A DNA stretch of 64,000 bases from Rhodoferax sp. (GTDB taxonomy: Bacteria > Pseudomonadota > Gammaproteobacteria > Burkholderiales > Burkholderiaceae_C). The notes under the pieces were generated by a model. That model saw nothing but the letters and a program-made list of their open reading frames with translations, was not told the DNA's origin and did no database searches. Numbering within the stretch: position 1 is the stretch's first letter; every line of letters begins with the position of its first letter. Shown piece after piece: positions 1 to 7,882 of the stretch. The DNA lies in the NCBI GenBank assembly GCA_030685025.1, contig JAUXWC010000265.1:58981-122980 (forward strand), given 5' to 3'. The position numbers and the translations under genes were made by a program.

Positions 1-1327
1 CGGGCGGCGTGGCATGCTGCGAGACCGCTACGCGCGCACAAGCGGTGTCCAGCAGACTCACCGCCTTGTCGGGCAACTGGCGGGCCGGAATGTAGCGGTG
101 CGACAAACGAACCGCTGCCTCGATCGCCTCGTCGAGCAACTGCACCCGATGGTGTTTTTCGAGCACCGCAGCCACGCCACGCAGCATCAGAATAGCTTTG
201 GTCTCGTCCGGCTCAGGGACCTGAACCACCTGGAAGCGCCGCGTCAGCGCAGGATCCTTCTCGATGTACTTCTTGTACTCGGCCCAGGTTGTGGCGCCAA
301 TCGTGCGCAGGTTACCGCGCGCCAACGCCGGCTTGAGCAAGTTGGCCGCATCGCCGGTGCCGGCGGCGCCACCCGCGCCCACCAGCGTGTGGAGCTCGTC
401 GATGAACAGGATGATGGGTGTCGGCGAGGCTTGCACCTCGTCGATCACCTGGCGCAGCCGCTGCTCGAACTCACCTTTCATGCTGGCACCGGCCTGCAGC
501 AGGCCAAGGTCGAGGCTCAGCAATTTCACATCCTTGAGCTGGGGCGGCACATCGCCGCGCGCCAGGCGCTGGGCAAAACCCTCCACCACCGCCGTCTTGC
601 CAACGCCAGCCTCGCCGGTAAGCAAGGGGTTGTTCTGCCGGCGGCGCATCAGGATGTCGACGATCTGGCGGATCTCCTCGTCACGACCGGTGATGGGGTC
701 CATCTCGCCCTTCTTGGCCTTCTCTGTCAAGTCGACGGCGAACTTCTTCAGTGCCTCGCCCTTGCCCATGGCAGCGGGGGCCATGGCGCCGCTGTCTTCA
801 CCGGGGGCACCACTGCCCAAGCCGGTGCCGTCCTGGGCCCGCATCTGCGCCTCGGGCGAGGCGTCACAGATCTTGGTGAAGTTGTCGGTCAGGTCCTCGG
901 TCTTGATCTTCTCGAATTGCTTCGAGATGCCCAGCAGGCGGTTGCGCAGGCTGGGCGTCTTGAGCATGCCTATGACCAGGTAGCCGGAGCGTATCTGCCC
1001 TTCACCGAACTTCAGCGTGGCATAGGTCCATGCGCGTTCAATCGCGTCGGGTATTTGCTCGGCGATATCGCTGATGGCCGTGGCACCGCGTGGCAAGCGG
1101 TCCAGCGCGGTGGTCAGATCCTTGGCCAACACGGAGGCATCGAGCCCATAGTGCCGCACGATGTGGTGCAGGTCCGAATCCTGGTTCTGCAGCAACTGGG
1201 AAAACCAGTGCTCCAGTTCCACATAGGGGTTTCCACGGAGCTTGCAGAAGACCGTAGCCCCCTCCACGGCCTTGTAGCAAAGGGCGTTCAATTTGCCAAA
1301 CAAGGCGGTACGACTGATTTCACTCAT
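1..1327 (-). CDS. clpV: T6SS sheath-disassembly ATPase ClpV/TssH, partial (C-terminus outside window)
   Basis: This is the N-terminal half (about 442 codons) of a ClpB-type AAA+ ATPase that pulls apart the contracted TssB/TssC sheath after T6SS firing. The start is the ATG at 1325-1327 (MSEISRTALFGKLN), which matches the ClpV N-domain rather than ClpB. A Clp N-domain covers roughly residues 1-150. It is followed by the first AAA+ module with Walker A GEAGVGKTAVVEG near residue 235, Walker B ILFIDELHTLVGAGG and the arginine-finger region ALTRRFQ. The frame is open to base 1, so the second AAA+ domain lies left of the window. It is the last gene of the T6SS operon seen here and is separated from tssG by 130 bp that contain a hairpin repeat. 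Confidence 0.95.
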   Translation of the reverse strand, partial: MSEISRTALFGKLNALCYKAVEGATVFCKLRGNPYVELEHWFSQLLQNQDSDLHHIVRHYGLDASVLAKDLTTALDRLPRGATAISDIAEQIPDAIERAWTYATLKFGEGQIRSGYLVIGMLKTPSLRNRLLGISKQFEKIKTEDLTDNFTKICDASPEAQMRAQDGTGLGSGAPGEDSGAMAPAAMGKGEALKKFAVDLTEKAKKGEMDPITGRDEEIRQIVDILMRRRQNNPLLTGEAGVGKTAVVEGFAQRLARGDVPPQLKDVKLLSLDLGLLQAGASMKGEFEQRLRQVIDEVQASPTPIILFIDELHTLVGAGGAAGTGDAANLLKPALARGNLRTIGATTWAEYKKYIEKDPALTRRFQVVQVPEPDETKAILMLRGVAAVLEKHHRVQLLDEAIEAAVRLSHRYIPARQLPDKAVSLLDTACARVAVSQHATPP

Positions 1328-1357
1328 GGGGCATCCTAGTCGGTTGGGTTCAGTCAT

Positions 1358-1410
1358 AGTTGGGGACAGAGCTTGCTCAGTGAGCGCATGGCTGCGGACT
1401 GTCCCGCAAG
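1358..1410. repeat. Dispersed hairpin repeat, copy A (tssG-clpV gap)
   Basis: This 53-bp element begins AGTTGGGGACAGAGC and ends ACTGTCCCGCAAG. The outer arms GGGACAG and CTGTCCC are complementary, and an inner hairpin GCTCA/TGAGC lies between them. It has the same layout as six other copies in the window. It lies between the tssG stop (1458) and the clpV start (1327), inside the T6SS operon. The remaining bases of the gap show no gene. Confidence 0.85.
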
Positions 1411-1457
1411 GTTCAGTTAAATCCTACTGCATCCAAGACGAATGGGGAGCCGGACAT

Positions 1458-2501
1458 TCAAACCGCGCCGCGATGGCGCACGCGAACGTCAGTGGCGTTG
1501 CGCGTTCGCGTCTGGCACCCCAGCCAGCTCGTCCAACCCAGCCTGGAGTCTTCACCGTGGCGCTGGCCCAGCCGAGTCGTGGGAACCTCATCCTTTTTCA
1601 GGATCAGTTCGGCATCCCAATCCAGTTCATCGCCCAGCAATTGGCGTAACCACGCCTGCCAGGCGGGCCCTGCCGATCCATCTGGCAGAAACACCCGATA
1701 TTGGACCAGGGTCAAAGGTCCCACATGCAAGCGAATCTGGTGTTGTCGGTCCCAAATGCGCCGTCCCGTCACCGCGCCCAAGCCCAGAGCGCGCGACACC
1801 CCGCCCTGACCTAGTCGTGTGACCTCGTCAGGGGGAAGGTCCATCCACCGGCCAACCCAGGGTTCGAGCACCACCGGTACGCCAAAGTAGGCACACAAGA
1901 CGGCCTGCACGCCCTCAGTGTTGCGAACCTGGCGAATCAATTGTCCCGAGAAGTGAAGGCGGGCATCGTCATGCACAGCGTCTCGACCCTGCCGTGCTGA
2001 GGTCCCGATCCCGACCAGGGCACCGACCTGATTTCTGAAGCGATCTTCGCCCGGCCGGTCCAGCGCCACGGCTGGACGCGCCTGCGCCCAGGCGCGGTAC
2101 AGGTGCATGGCAAAACGGTGCGTGAAACTGTCCAGAAACGCCAGCCAGGTTCGATCACCGTGGTTGAGTGCACGCCCCTGGATGAACTCACTGAGGTGCG
2201 TAGGTAGCGGACCGTTGGGACCGATATAGCCGAAAAACTGCTGCCGCAGGCGCGGCGGGGAATGGCTGCTGGCGGGCTCAAACCGGCTGAACGACGCTGG
2301 CGCAAAAGCCATTGAGGGCTCCTGTCCGACACGGATCGGCTCCGCACTCGGCAACAGGGCCAAGCCCCAGCGCGGCGTGGTGGCGGCCGCAGCCTCAAGT
2401 CGCCGCAACACCGCGAAGAAGTCGTAGCGCCAGGGATCTTCGGACCACGGCGACAGGGCATTCGCAACCCGCGCCGCTACAGAATCGGGCGTGTCCCGCA
2501 T
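1458..2501 (-). CDS. tssG: T6SS baseplate protein TssG
   Basis: This 347-residue protein is the TssG (ImpH/VasB) wedge subunit of the T6SS baseplate, which forms the TssE-TssF-TssG complex. The N-terminus contains the family phrase WRYDFFAVLRRLEA, followed by a PLPTHLSEF segment and the mid-domain FRNQVGALVGIG, all typical of TssG. Length is normal (usually 330-350). The ATG at 2499-2501 is preceded by GGAGG five bases upstream, which supports this start. It overlaps the 3' end of tssF by 25 bp, indicating coupled translation. The protein is cytoplasmic and docks on TssK and TssL. Confidence 0.93.
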   Translation of the reverse strand: MRDTPDSVAARVANALSPWSEDPWRYDFFAVLRRLEAAAATTPRWGLALLPSAEPIRVGQEPSMAFAPASFSRFEPASSHSPPRLRQQFFGYIGPNGPLPTHLSEFIQGRALNHGDRTWLAFLDSFTHRFAMHLYRAWAQARPAVALDRPGEDRFRNQVGALVGIGTSARQGRDAVHDDARLHFSGQLIRQVRNTEGVQAVLCAYFGVPVVLEPWVGRWMDLPPDEVTRLGQGGVSRALGLGAVTGRRIWDRQHQIRLHVGPLTLVQYRVFLPDGSAGPAWQAWLRQLLGDELDWDAELILKKDEVPTTRLGQRHGEDSRLGWTSWLGCQTRTRNATDVRVRHRGAV

Positions 2502-4378
2502 AGCGGCCTCCAGCGCATGCGCTCTCCCTTGCCGACGGTGCGTAGCACCGTCTCGACAAAGTGGTTGACGCCGACATGCCGCGCCAGATAGCTCGACAGG
2601 ACCGCACCGAACAGGAACACGGAGTGCCCATGAAAGGCCATCTCCTCAACCTCCAGCGTGATCTCGAGTCCTCGGCCAAATGCGATGGGGCCGCCCATTG
2701 GCAAGCGCCGAACCGTCGGCTTGGACTTGACAGACATCAGGCCGCGCACCTGACCCTGGCGCGCGGCGTCGGCATGTACCGCATAGAGCATCAACATCTC
2801 GCGCAGGGCGGCCGCGCCTTGTTCCGCTGTCGCGTCCGCAAGCGACAGGTAATTCAGTGCCAGATGGTCAATCACACGCCAGCCGAGTCCCGCCGTCACG
2901 ACCGGGGAGACCGGGCGGGATGGGCCGCGCACCACTACCACACCGCTGACCGGGTGCGCATCGATACAGTCAAAGTCATTACCCCTGCCGACCGGCATCA
3001 GCAAGGGAAGATCGCGATTGGTGCACATCGCCGAAACGGCCAACTGGCGTAACGACGATGCATAGGGCGCTTGCTGCGGATCGACCAACTGGAGGTAGAG
3101 TTCGGAGCCGATATGGCTACTGCGATTGCCTTGCGTACGCTGGCGCTCAGACAGGGTGCGTGGCTCGCGGGTCGTGGTGTAGTAGGCGGGATGACTATCG
3201 CGACTGCCATGAAAGGCCGCATAAAACGGCCGAAAGGGCTGTTCGGCGGCTGCACCGACCATGCCACCTGCGCTGGGGTTGCCGTGCCCAACCACCTCCG
3301 TCACGCTGTGAACCTCGAAGTCTTGCGGCCGGGTTCGATCTGGTACCAGATGAAACTGGTTGACCGCTTCCGTGATGACCACCCGGTCGAGCCGTTTGGC
3401 AAACAAGTTGATCGCCGGAACACAGTGCAAGCGGATGTTGTCCACCGTCACCAGTTTCTCCAGAGCGGCGTCGCCGCGCGAAAACAGCACCACGATTTCG
3501 AGTTCGGAAACAGCCATACTTGCCAACACCGCTCGCAAGCCTGCCAGTTTGGCGAACTGAAATCGCTGCGGGAACGCAAAGTATTCCTGGACCAGCCGAT
3601 ACCCGGAGAATCCGGAAGCCGTCGTCGGCAGCAGCGCCTCGTCCTCGTGAAAACCAACCGGCTCGACATGTTCGGCCGACAGCCGTTGCGGTGCTCCTGC
3701 CGCAGCACCGGTCGCCGAGAGCGGTTGCAGCAACACGCCCAGCGGCTCGCCCAGAAAGCACTCATGCAACTGCCAGGCAACGTCTTCCGCCCCGCCGAAA
3801 TGAAGCACCAACTCGTCCAGCGCCAACTGGTTGAATGTCAGACTGGCGGTTGTCTTGAGCACAAAACGCAGACCTCCGCGAATGCGGCGCGACTGTGGGT
3901 GTTGATTCAGCGCCAAGTCGGGTGCATAGCTGAAATACTGGGCCCGCACGACCTCCAAAGGCCACAGGCGCAGGTCAGCCGCCGTCCGAAACTCGCAGTT
4001 GGTGTTCTGTCCTACCGCCTGGCGGGCACGCAATCCGCTGCCCCGGGCCATCGACGGGCCCGTCGCCAAACCCGCATCTTCAAGCTGTGGCTGGCATTGG
4101 ACCACCACCATGGAGGGCGTCGGGGCCAGGTAGTTCGGGTAAACAATGTCGAGCAAGTGCCCGGTAAAGCGGGGGAACTCGGCGTCGAGCTTCAGCCCCA
4201 CGCGTGCTGACAGGAACGCCGTTGCCTCGATCAGTCGCTCGACATAAGGGTCGGCGACCTCGTGGCCGTCGATCCCCAATCGGTGCGCGATCTTTGGAAA
4301 AGCTCGTGCGAACTCCGCCGCGTTGTCACGGAAGTATCGCAACTCCTGCTCGTACAAGCCAAGTAATCTGGGGTCCAT
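2477..4378 (-). CDS. tssF: T6SS baseplate protein TssF
   Basis: This 633-residue TssF (ImpG/VasA) is the large wedge component of the T6SS baseplate. The N-terminal MDPRLLGLYEQELRYFRD is the family signature, and the following PKIAHRLGIDGHEVADPYVE matches TssF as well. A later segment with RPFYAAFHGSRDSHPAYY is also characteristic. Length is slightly above the usual 580-620. It lies 26 bp after the tssE stop and overlaps tssG. The gene order tssE-tssF-tssG-clpV is the standard order in proteobacterial T6SS operons. Confidence 0.94.
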   Translation of the reverse strand: MDPRLLGLYEQELRYFRDNAAEFARAFPKIAHRLGIDGHEVADPYVERLIEATAFLSARVGLKLDAEFPRFTGHLLDIVYPNYLAPTPSMVVVQCQPQLEDAGLATGPSMARGSGLRARQAVGQNTNCEFRTAADLRLWPLEVVRAQYFSYAPDLALNQHPQSRRIRGGLRFVLKTTASLTFNQLALDELVLHFGGAEDVAWQLHECFLGEPLGVLLQPLSATGAAAGAPQRLSAEHVEPVGFHEDEALLPTTASGFSGYRLVQEYFAFPQRFQFAKLAGLRAVLASMAVSELEIVVLFSRGDAALEKLVTVDNIRLHCVPAINLFAKRLDRVVITEAVNQFHLVPDRTRPQDFEVHSVTEVVGHGNPSAGGMVGAAAEQPFRPFYAAFHGSRDSHPAYYTTTREPRTLSERQRTQGNRSSHIGSELYLQLVDPQQAPYASSLRQLAVSAMCTNRDLPLLMPVGRGNDFDCIDAHPVSGVVVVRGPSRPVSPVVTAGLGWRVIDHLALNYLSLADATAEQGAAALREMLMLYAVHADAARQGQVRGLMSVKSKPTVRRLPMGGPIAFGRGLEITLEVEEMAFHGHSVFLFGAVLSSYLARHVGVNHFVETVLRTVGKGERMRWRPLCGTRPIL

Positions 4379-4404
4379 GTCTTCGCACTGTTCGCTGCAT
4401 CGGC

Positions 4405-4911
4405 TCAGCGTGAGATGTCCTGGATTTCGATGCGTCCCTCTTCAAGGTCAATTCGGCTTCTCATCAGGAATTCGAGCGGCACCGGCTGGGCCCACAGCAT
4501 ACCGCGTATCAGCAAGCCGACGCGGTTGTGGCTGTCGAGAACCGGACCATCCATCACCAATTCGACTTCCAGCGTGCGCGGCAAAATGCGTGGCTCGAAA
4601 TTCAGAATCGCCTGACGAAAAGCCTGCTCCATGCTGCTGCGTTGCAAGGACGACGCGAACTGCCCCGACAGGGTTGGCAAACCATAGTTCAGCACCGATT
4701 TTTCGGTTTGCACAAAGCGCTTGTCATCGAACGGCGGACTGTGCCCGGTGGCGTTGAACAACCACCCCAGATCGCGCAAGACAGCCTGGCGCAGGCCCTG
4801 CTTGGTCAACACCTTTTTGTCGTCGCCCTCAACTTGTTCACCGGGCGCGTTGTCGACCAGCCGATCCAGCAATGAGGGTTGCAGGCGCTCCTGCGCCGTC
4901 AACTCAGCCAT
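4405..4911 (-). CDS. tssE: T6SS baseplate gp25-like protein TssE
   Basis: This protein of about 168 residues is TssE, the T4 gp25 homologue that nucleates sheath polymerisation on the baseplate. It contains RDLGWLFNATGHSP and the gp25-type core SVLNYGLPTLSGQ, followed by ILNFEPRILPRTLEVEL and a C-terminal EFLMRSRIDLEEGRIE strand. I place the start at the ATG at 4909-4911 (MAELTAQERLQP). A TTG eight codons upstream (4935) is possible, since neither has a convincing ribosome-binding site. The start overlaps the tagJ stop by eight bases. Confidence 0.9.
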   Translation of the reverse strand: MAELTAQERLQPSLLDRLVDNAPGEQVEGDDKKVLTKQGLRQAVLRDLGWLFNATGHSPPFDDKRFVQTEKSVLNYGLPTLSGQFASSLQRSSMEQAFRQAILNFEPRILPRTLEVELVMDGPVLDSHNRVGLLIRGMLWAQPVPLEFLMRSRIDLEEGRIEIQDISR

Positions 4912-5719
4912 TGGCTGCGGCGCCGAGGTTTCCAAACGTGATCAGACGCACGTCCATCAAGGCGAGCTCGCCCGCGCTGCTGGACAACACCCGTTGGCCC
5001 AGGCCGGTCCAGACATCGGGACGGGACTCCACCCACTCGGTCTTGCGAGCCAGTTGCACATCGCCGTCCGCGCTGTCCTGCGAGCCTTCGTAGCGCGTGG
5101 GGATCAGCGCCAGGGCCTCGCCGCCGTTTTCAAATTGCAGGTGAGCCGGGGTCCAGACGCAATCGCGCAAGTCCTCTGGCGCCTCGATCTTGATTTCGGC
5201 AATCCTGGCAAAGGGTATCCAGTAGTAGCGCGCATTCACAAAGGCCTCCAACACCGGCCCAAGCCGCATGTCGCCATCGGCCAACCAGTCAAACGCCACG
5301 CCGTCGATGACGCCGGGCGTGGCCGGCGCCGCGTCGAAAGCTCGCTGGCGCAGGTTTTCCGCCAACTCGATTTCACCCCGACCGCTGCGCAAAAGAGACT
5401 CAATCAGCAGGGCCAGCCACTCGTCGGGCTGGCCAAACACCATGGGTGTGCGTTTGCCAGCAAAGACTTCGGCACGCACCCCTTCACAGCGGATCGCCTC
5501 ACCGTAAACCTGTTTCATGGGCACCGCCAAAGCGTCCATCTCGGCGGCCACGGTCAGTTGATTCAGCGCACGCTCCCATTGCCCCAGGACACACAGCAGT
5601 TGTGCCAGGAACACGCGCAGTTTGGTGTCGGCCGGTTTGGCCCGAACCTGCTCCGTCAGCGCCTTGAGCGCCGCGACCGGGTCGCCGGCCTTCAACAGTT
5701 CCGCTGCGTCCATGGTCAT
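4904..5719 (-). CDS. tagJ: T6SS accessory protein TagJ/ImpE
   Basis: This protein of about 270 residues belongs to the ImpE/TagJ family, an accessory protein that binds the N-terminal helix of TssB in some T6SS and links ClpV to the sheath. The N-terminal part is a TPR-like helical repeat (AELLKAGDPVAALKALTEQ, LAQLLCVLGQWERALNQL). The C-terminal part contains YYWIPFARIAEIKIEAPEDL, typical of ImpE. The first ATG (5719) overlaps the hcp stop as ATGA, but the second ATG (5713) has a better-spaced GGGAG. Its position between hcp and tssE is the usual one for this family. Confidence 0.88.
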   Translation of the reverse strand: MTMDAAELLKAGDPVAALKALTEQVRAKPADTKLRVFLAQLLCVLGQWERALNQLTVAAEMDALAVPMKQVYGEAIRCEGVRAEVFAGKRTPMVFGQPDEWLALLIESLLRSGRGEIELAENLRQRAFDAAPATPGVIDGVAFDWLADGDMRLGPVLEAFVNARYYWIPFARIAEIKIEAPEDLRDCVWTPAHLQFENGGEALALIPTRYEGSQDSADGDVQLARKTEWVESRPDVWTGLGQRVLSSSAGELALMDVRLITFGNLGAAANG

Positions 5720-6291
5720 ACTCCCTGCGCCAGAGAATCGGTGAAGGTGCGAACGGCGCCCCGTTTGCCGCTCGTTTGCTGAGGCGAAGACGTGATCTCA
5801 AGCTCCCTGAAGGTGAAATCGACAATTTCCACGGCGCCACCCACGGCGCCACCGCCCAGCAAGGTATAGGTGCGTATGCGGGCCTCCTTGAGACCGATCT
5901 TCAAAATGGGCTGTGCATCTTTGCTCAGCGCATCACCGCCCGCCTTGAAGGTGGCCAATTCAACCGTGATGTTGTCATTGGTCGCAAACATGCTGAGCAT
6001 GGAGGCGGTTGCGGCATCGGTCGGGCGCACCACGCGCAAAGACGAATAACGCCGCTTGCCGGTCGATTGGCCGGTGCCTTGATCGGTCGGACTAAGAGCC
6101 CCGAAGTAATAACCGATGACCTCCATGCGCGGCTTGCGGTCCTCAAAGACCCGGTCGCTCTCTCCTTCGATCTGCCCCACGCGCGTGCCCTTGACTTGCA
6201 TCACGATATCAAGTGGATTGCTGTCACTACGGACCAGGTCCAATGTTCGCAGTGCCTCATCAATATCAAGACCAACTGGTTCAAAAGACAT
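5716..6291 (-). CDS. hcp: T6SS tube protein Hcp (TssD)
   Basis: This 191-residue Hcp-family protein forms the hexameric inner tube expelled by the T6SS. The segment LDIVMQVKGTRVGQIEGES matches the Hcp first strand and loop. The later FKAGGDALSKDAQPILKIGL and the RIRTYTLLGGG...VDFTFRELEI segments match the second half of the fold. It carries about 25 extra N-terminal residues compared with usual Hcp (about 160-172). An AAGGAG site seven bases before the ATG supports the start. tssB and tssC, which often precede hcp, are absent; instead an unrecognised gene lies 54 bp upstream. Confidence 0.85.
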   Translation of the reverse strand: MSFEPVGLDIDEALRTLDLVRSDSNPLDIVMQVKGTRVGQIEGESDRVFEDRKPRMEVIGYYFGALSPTDQGTGQSTGKRRYSSLRVVRPTDAATASMLSMFATNDNITVELATFKAGGDALSKDAQPILKIGLKEARIRTYTLLGGGAVGGAVEIVDFTFRELEITSSPQQTSGKRGAVRTFTDSLAQGV

Positions 6292-6345
6292 ATGAACTCC
6301 TTAGTTTCTACTCTCTCAATAAGCCCCCGGCAAGCGTGGCGTGAT

Positions 6346-7059
6346 TCAGACGCCCATCGCCCCACTTAGCCGTGAACCGGCCCGCCGGTAAATGGCCTGA
6401 TAGTCCCGCCGCGGATCTTGCGGCAACAGCGGCGCCCCGGTCAACACGCTGAACGCCCCGTTGACGACCCGCAACGCGATGCGCCCAAGCTCCGGTGGCA
6501 CCATCACATCATGTGATGCACGGTATTCGCCCTGCACAGCGCGCACCGCTGCAAGCCGATGGGGGGACAATCGACCCAGCATTCGAACGGGCCCGAGTGG
6601 CGTCGTGCGCAGTGTTACGGCGTTCCAGGTCTGGATCACACCGCACATCGGGTCGAACGGTTCGTCTTCGGGCTCCAGCAACACATCAAACGCACCAGCC
6701 CAATCGCATTCCGGCGCGGCCATCCAGCCAACCCACCGATCCGCCCCCAGACACCGGTCCAACAGCAGTCCATGCAGCAGTCGACCGTCGGGCACACCGA
6801 TCAGAATTCCCTCAGTCCATGCCGGCGAAACCAACTCCGCGGGCATCGACCCTCGACGGCGAAGCCAATCCCTGACTGGTTCAAATGAACCCTCAAGGCC
6901 ATGAGGCGACGGCGTCAATACCGCATTGCAGATGACAAGTCGGTCCTGACCAGCCAAGCCACCTTCGATTGGCATCTGATCGCCTTCGATCTCCCTCTGA
7001 ATCTGACTCAGAGGTGGCCAAAGATCTATCTGTTTCAAAGTGTTTTCCTGGATGGTCAA
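6346..7059 (-). CDS. Uncharacterised protein encoded in the T6SS operon
   Basis: I do not recognise this protein of about 237 residues. It has no signal peptide or transmembrane segment, so it is probably cytoplasmic. It is rich in Trp and Pro and contains the stretches WTEGILIGVPDGRLLHGLLL, WVGWMAAPECDWAGAFDVLL and a basic C-terminus (RRDYQAIYRRAGSRL). The given start is a TTG (7059) overlapping the stop of the sigma-like gene as TTGA. A second TTG at 7038 has AGGA seven bases upstream and may be the real start. Tight coupling to the sigma-like gene and position upstream of hcp suggest a shared role in this T6SS, either regulatory or structural. No function is assigned. Confidence 0.75.
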   Translation of the reverse strand: MTIQENTLKQIDLWPPLSQIQREIEGDQMPIEGGLAGQDRLVICNAVLTPSPHGLEGSFEPVRDWLRRRGSMPAELVSPAWTEGILIGVPDGRLLHGLLLDRCLGADRWVGWMAAPECDWAGAFDVLLEPEDEPFDPMCGVIQTWNAVTLRTTPLGPVRMLGRLSPHRLAAVRAVQGEYRASHDVMVPPELGRIALRVVNGAFSVLTGAPLLPQDPRRDYQAIYRRAGSRLSGAMGV

Positions 7060-7820
7060 GCATAAGACGCTTCTACCCCCAGGATTTTAAAAACCGCCAG
7101 AATCACGGCCATGTTGTCGGGTGCAATTGGAACGCCTAGTTCCTGTTGCACCCATGTGCCAATCAGCGTCTTGGCGAAGTCTCCCGGCAAGCCTTGTCGC
7201 TTGTGAACCAGCCCCAGACGACCGGCGCGGTAGTGGTACGACGCAATGGCGTGACGCGAGGCGACGCCCGACAAGCCGCCAGCGGCATCCCGACCAAAAC
7301 TCTCGCACAGCAAGATTCGCTCAGCGTTAGGCAAGGCAGCAATGAAACTCCTGGCTGCTGCACTAACCTTGACCCAACTCAAGCCGTGCTCGGCAAGACA
7401 TGCTTCCAGATTTTCGCAATTGGGCAGGCACTCCTCGGCCTGGTTCTCAAGCGCCTGCTCCTCCAACGCGACACGACGTCGAAAGGAGCTCGCCCGCATG
7501 CAGTCGATCAAATAGCGTCGAAAGTAGGCGCACAGCGCAAAGGAGCTCGAAGGTGCGCTGTGACCGTCGTCGGGCGCCACATCAGTCACTTCAGGCGCTG
7601 GATCGACGCAGTCCAGCCGAAGTATCTTGGAGAATATGAACTGTGCAATCAACTCCTCGTGACCCTCCCCCAAAGCCTGAACTTCGGGTGGACTGTAGCC
7701 TCGAAGCGTCTTCTCGACGACCCAATAGATGCGTCCAACCTCCTGCTCGGACAGGTGCTGCCGCCTGCGCCACAGCGAGGCAAGCTCGCCACACTCATCG
7801 GAGTTAAGAACTTCACGCAT
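7056..7820 (-). CDS. Putative sigma-70-like regulator in the T6SS operon
   Basis: This protein of about 254 residues resembles a divergent RNA polymerase sigma factor. The segment FALCAYFRRYLIDCMRASSF looks like sigma region 2. The C-terminal LPNAERILLCESFG followed by HAIASYHYRAGRLGLV resembles the region 4 helix-turn-helix, where ECF factors read roughly V(K/S)SR(L)HRARxxL. An N-terminal helical part (MREVLNSDECGELASLW) precedes region 2. I chose the ATG at 7818-7820; an upstream TTG at 7868 lacks a ribosome-binding site, though the ATG's own site is also weak. The gene lies between the mltA stop and the unknown gene, which it overlaps. A dedicated transcription regulator for the T6SS is the natural inference, but the match is by eye only. 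Confidence 0.6.
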   Translation of the reverse strand: MREVLNSDECGELASLWRRRQHLSEQEVGRIYWVVEKTLRGYSPPEVQALGEGHEELIAQFIFSKILRLDCVDPAPEVTDVAPDDGHSAPSSSFALCAYFRRYLIDCMRASSFRRRVALEEQALENQAEECLPNCENLEACLAEHGLSWVKVSAAARSFIAALPNAERILLCESFGRDAAGGLSGVASRHAIASYHYRAGRLGLVHKRQGLPGDFAKTLIGTWVQQELGVPIAPDNMAVILAVFKILGVEASYA

Positions 7821-7882
7821 GACGAACCACGCCGGTGCGCTTGCGCAAATTGGTGAGACACGCGGCAATCACGTTCAATCTA

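Noticed and set aside
14..1339. A 441-codon open frame on the plus strand
   Set aside because: It is antisense to clpV, which has clear ClpB-type motifs on the minus strand; the plus-strand product has no recognisable domain.
1358..1410. Hairpin repeats as rho-independent terminators
   Set aside because: No T run follows the stem on either strand, and the elements sit inside operons whose downstream genes must be expressed.
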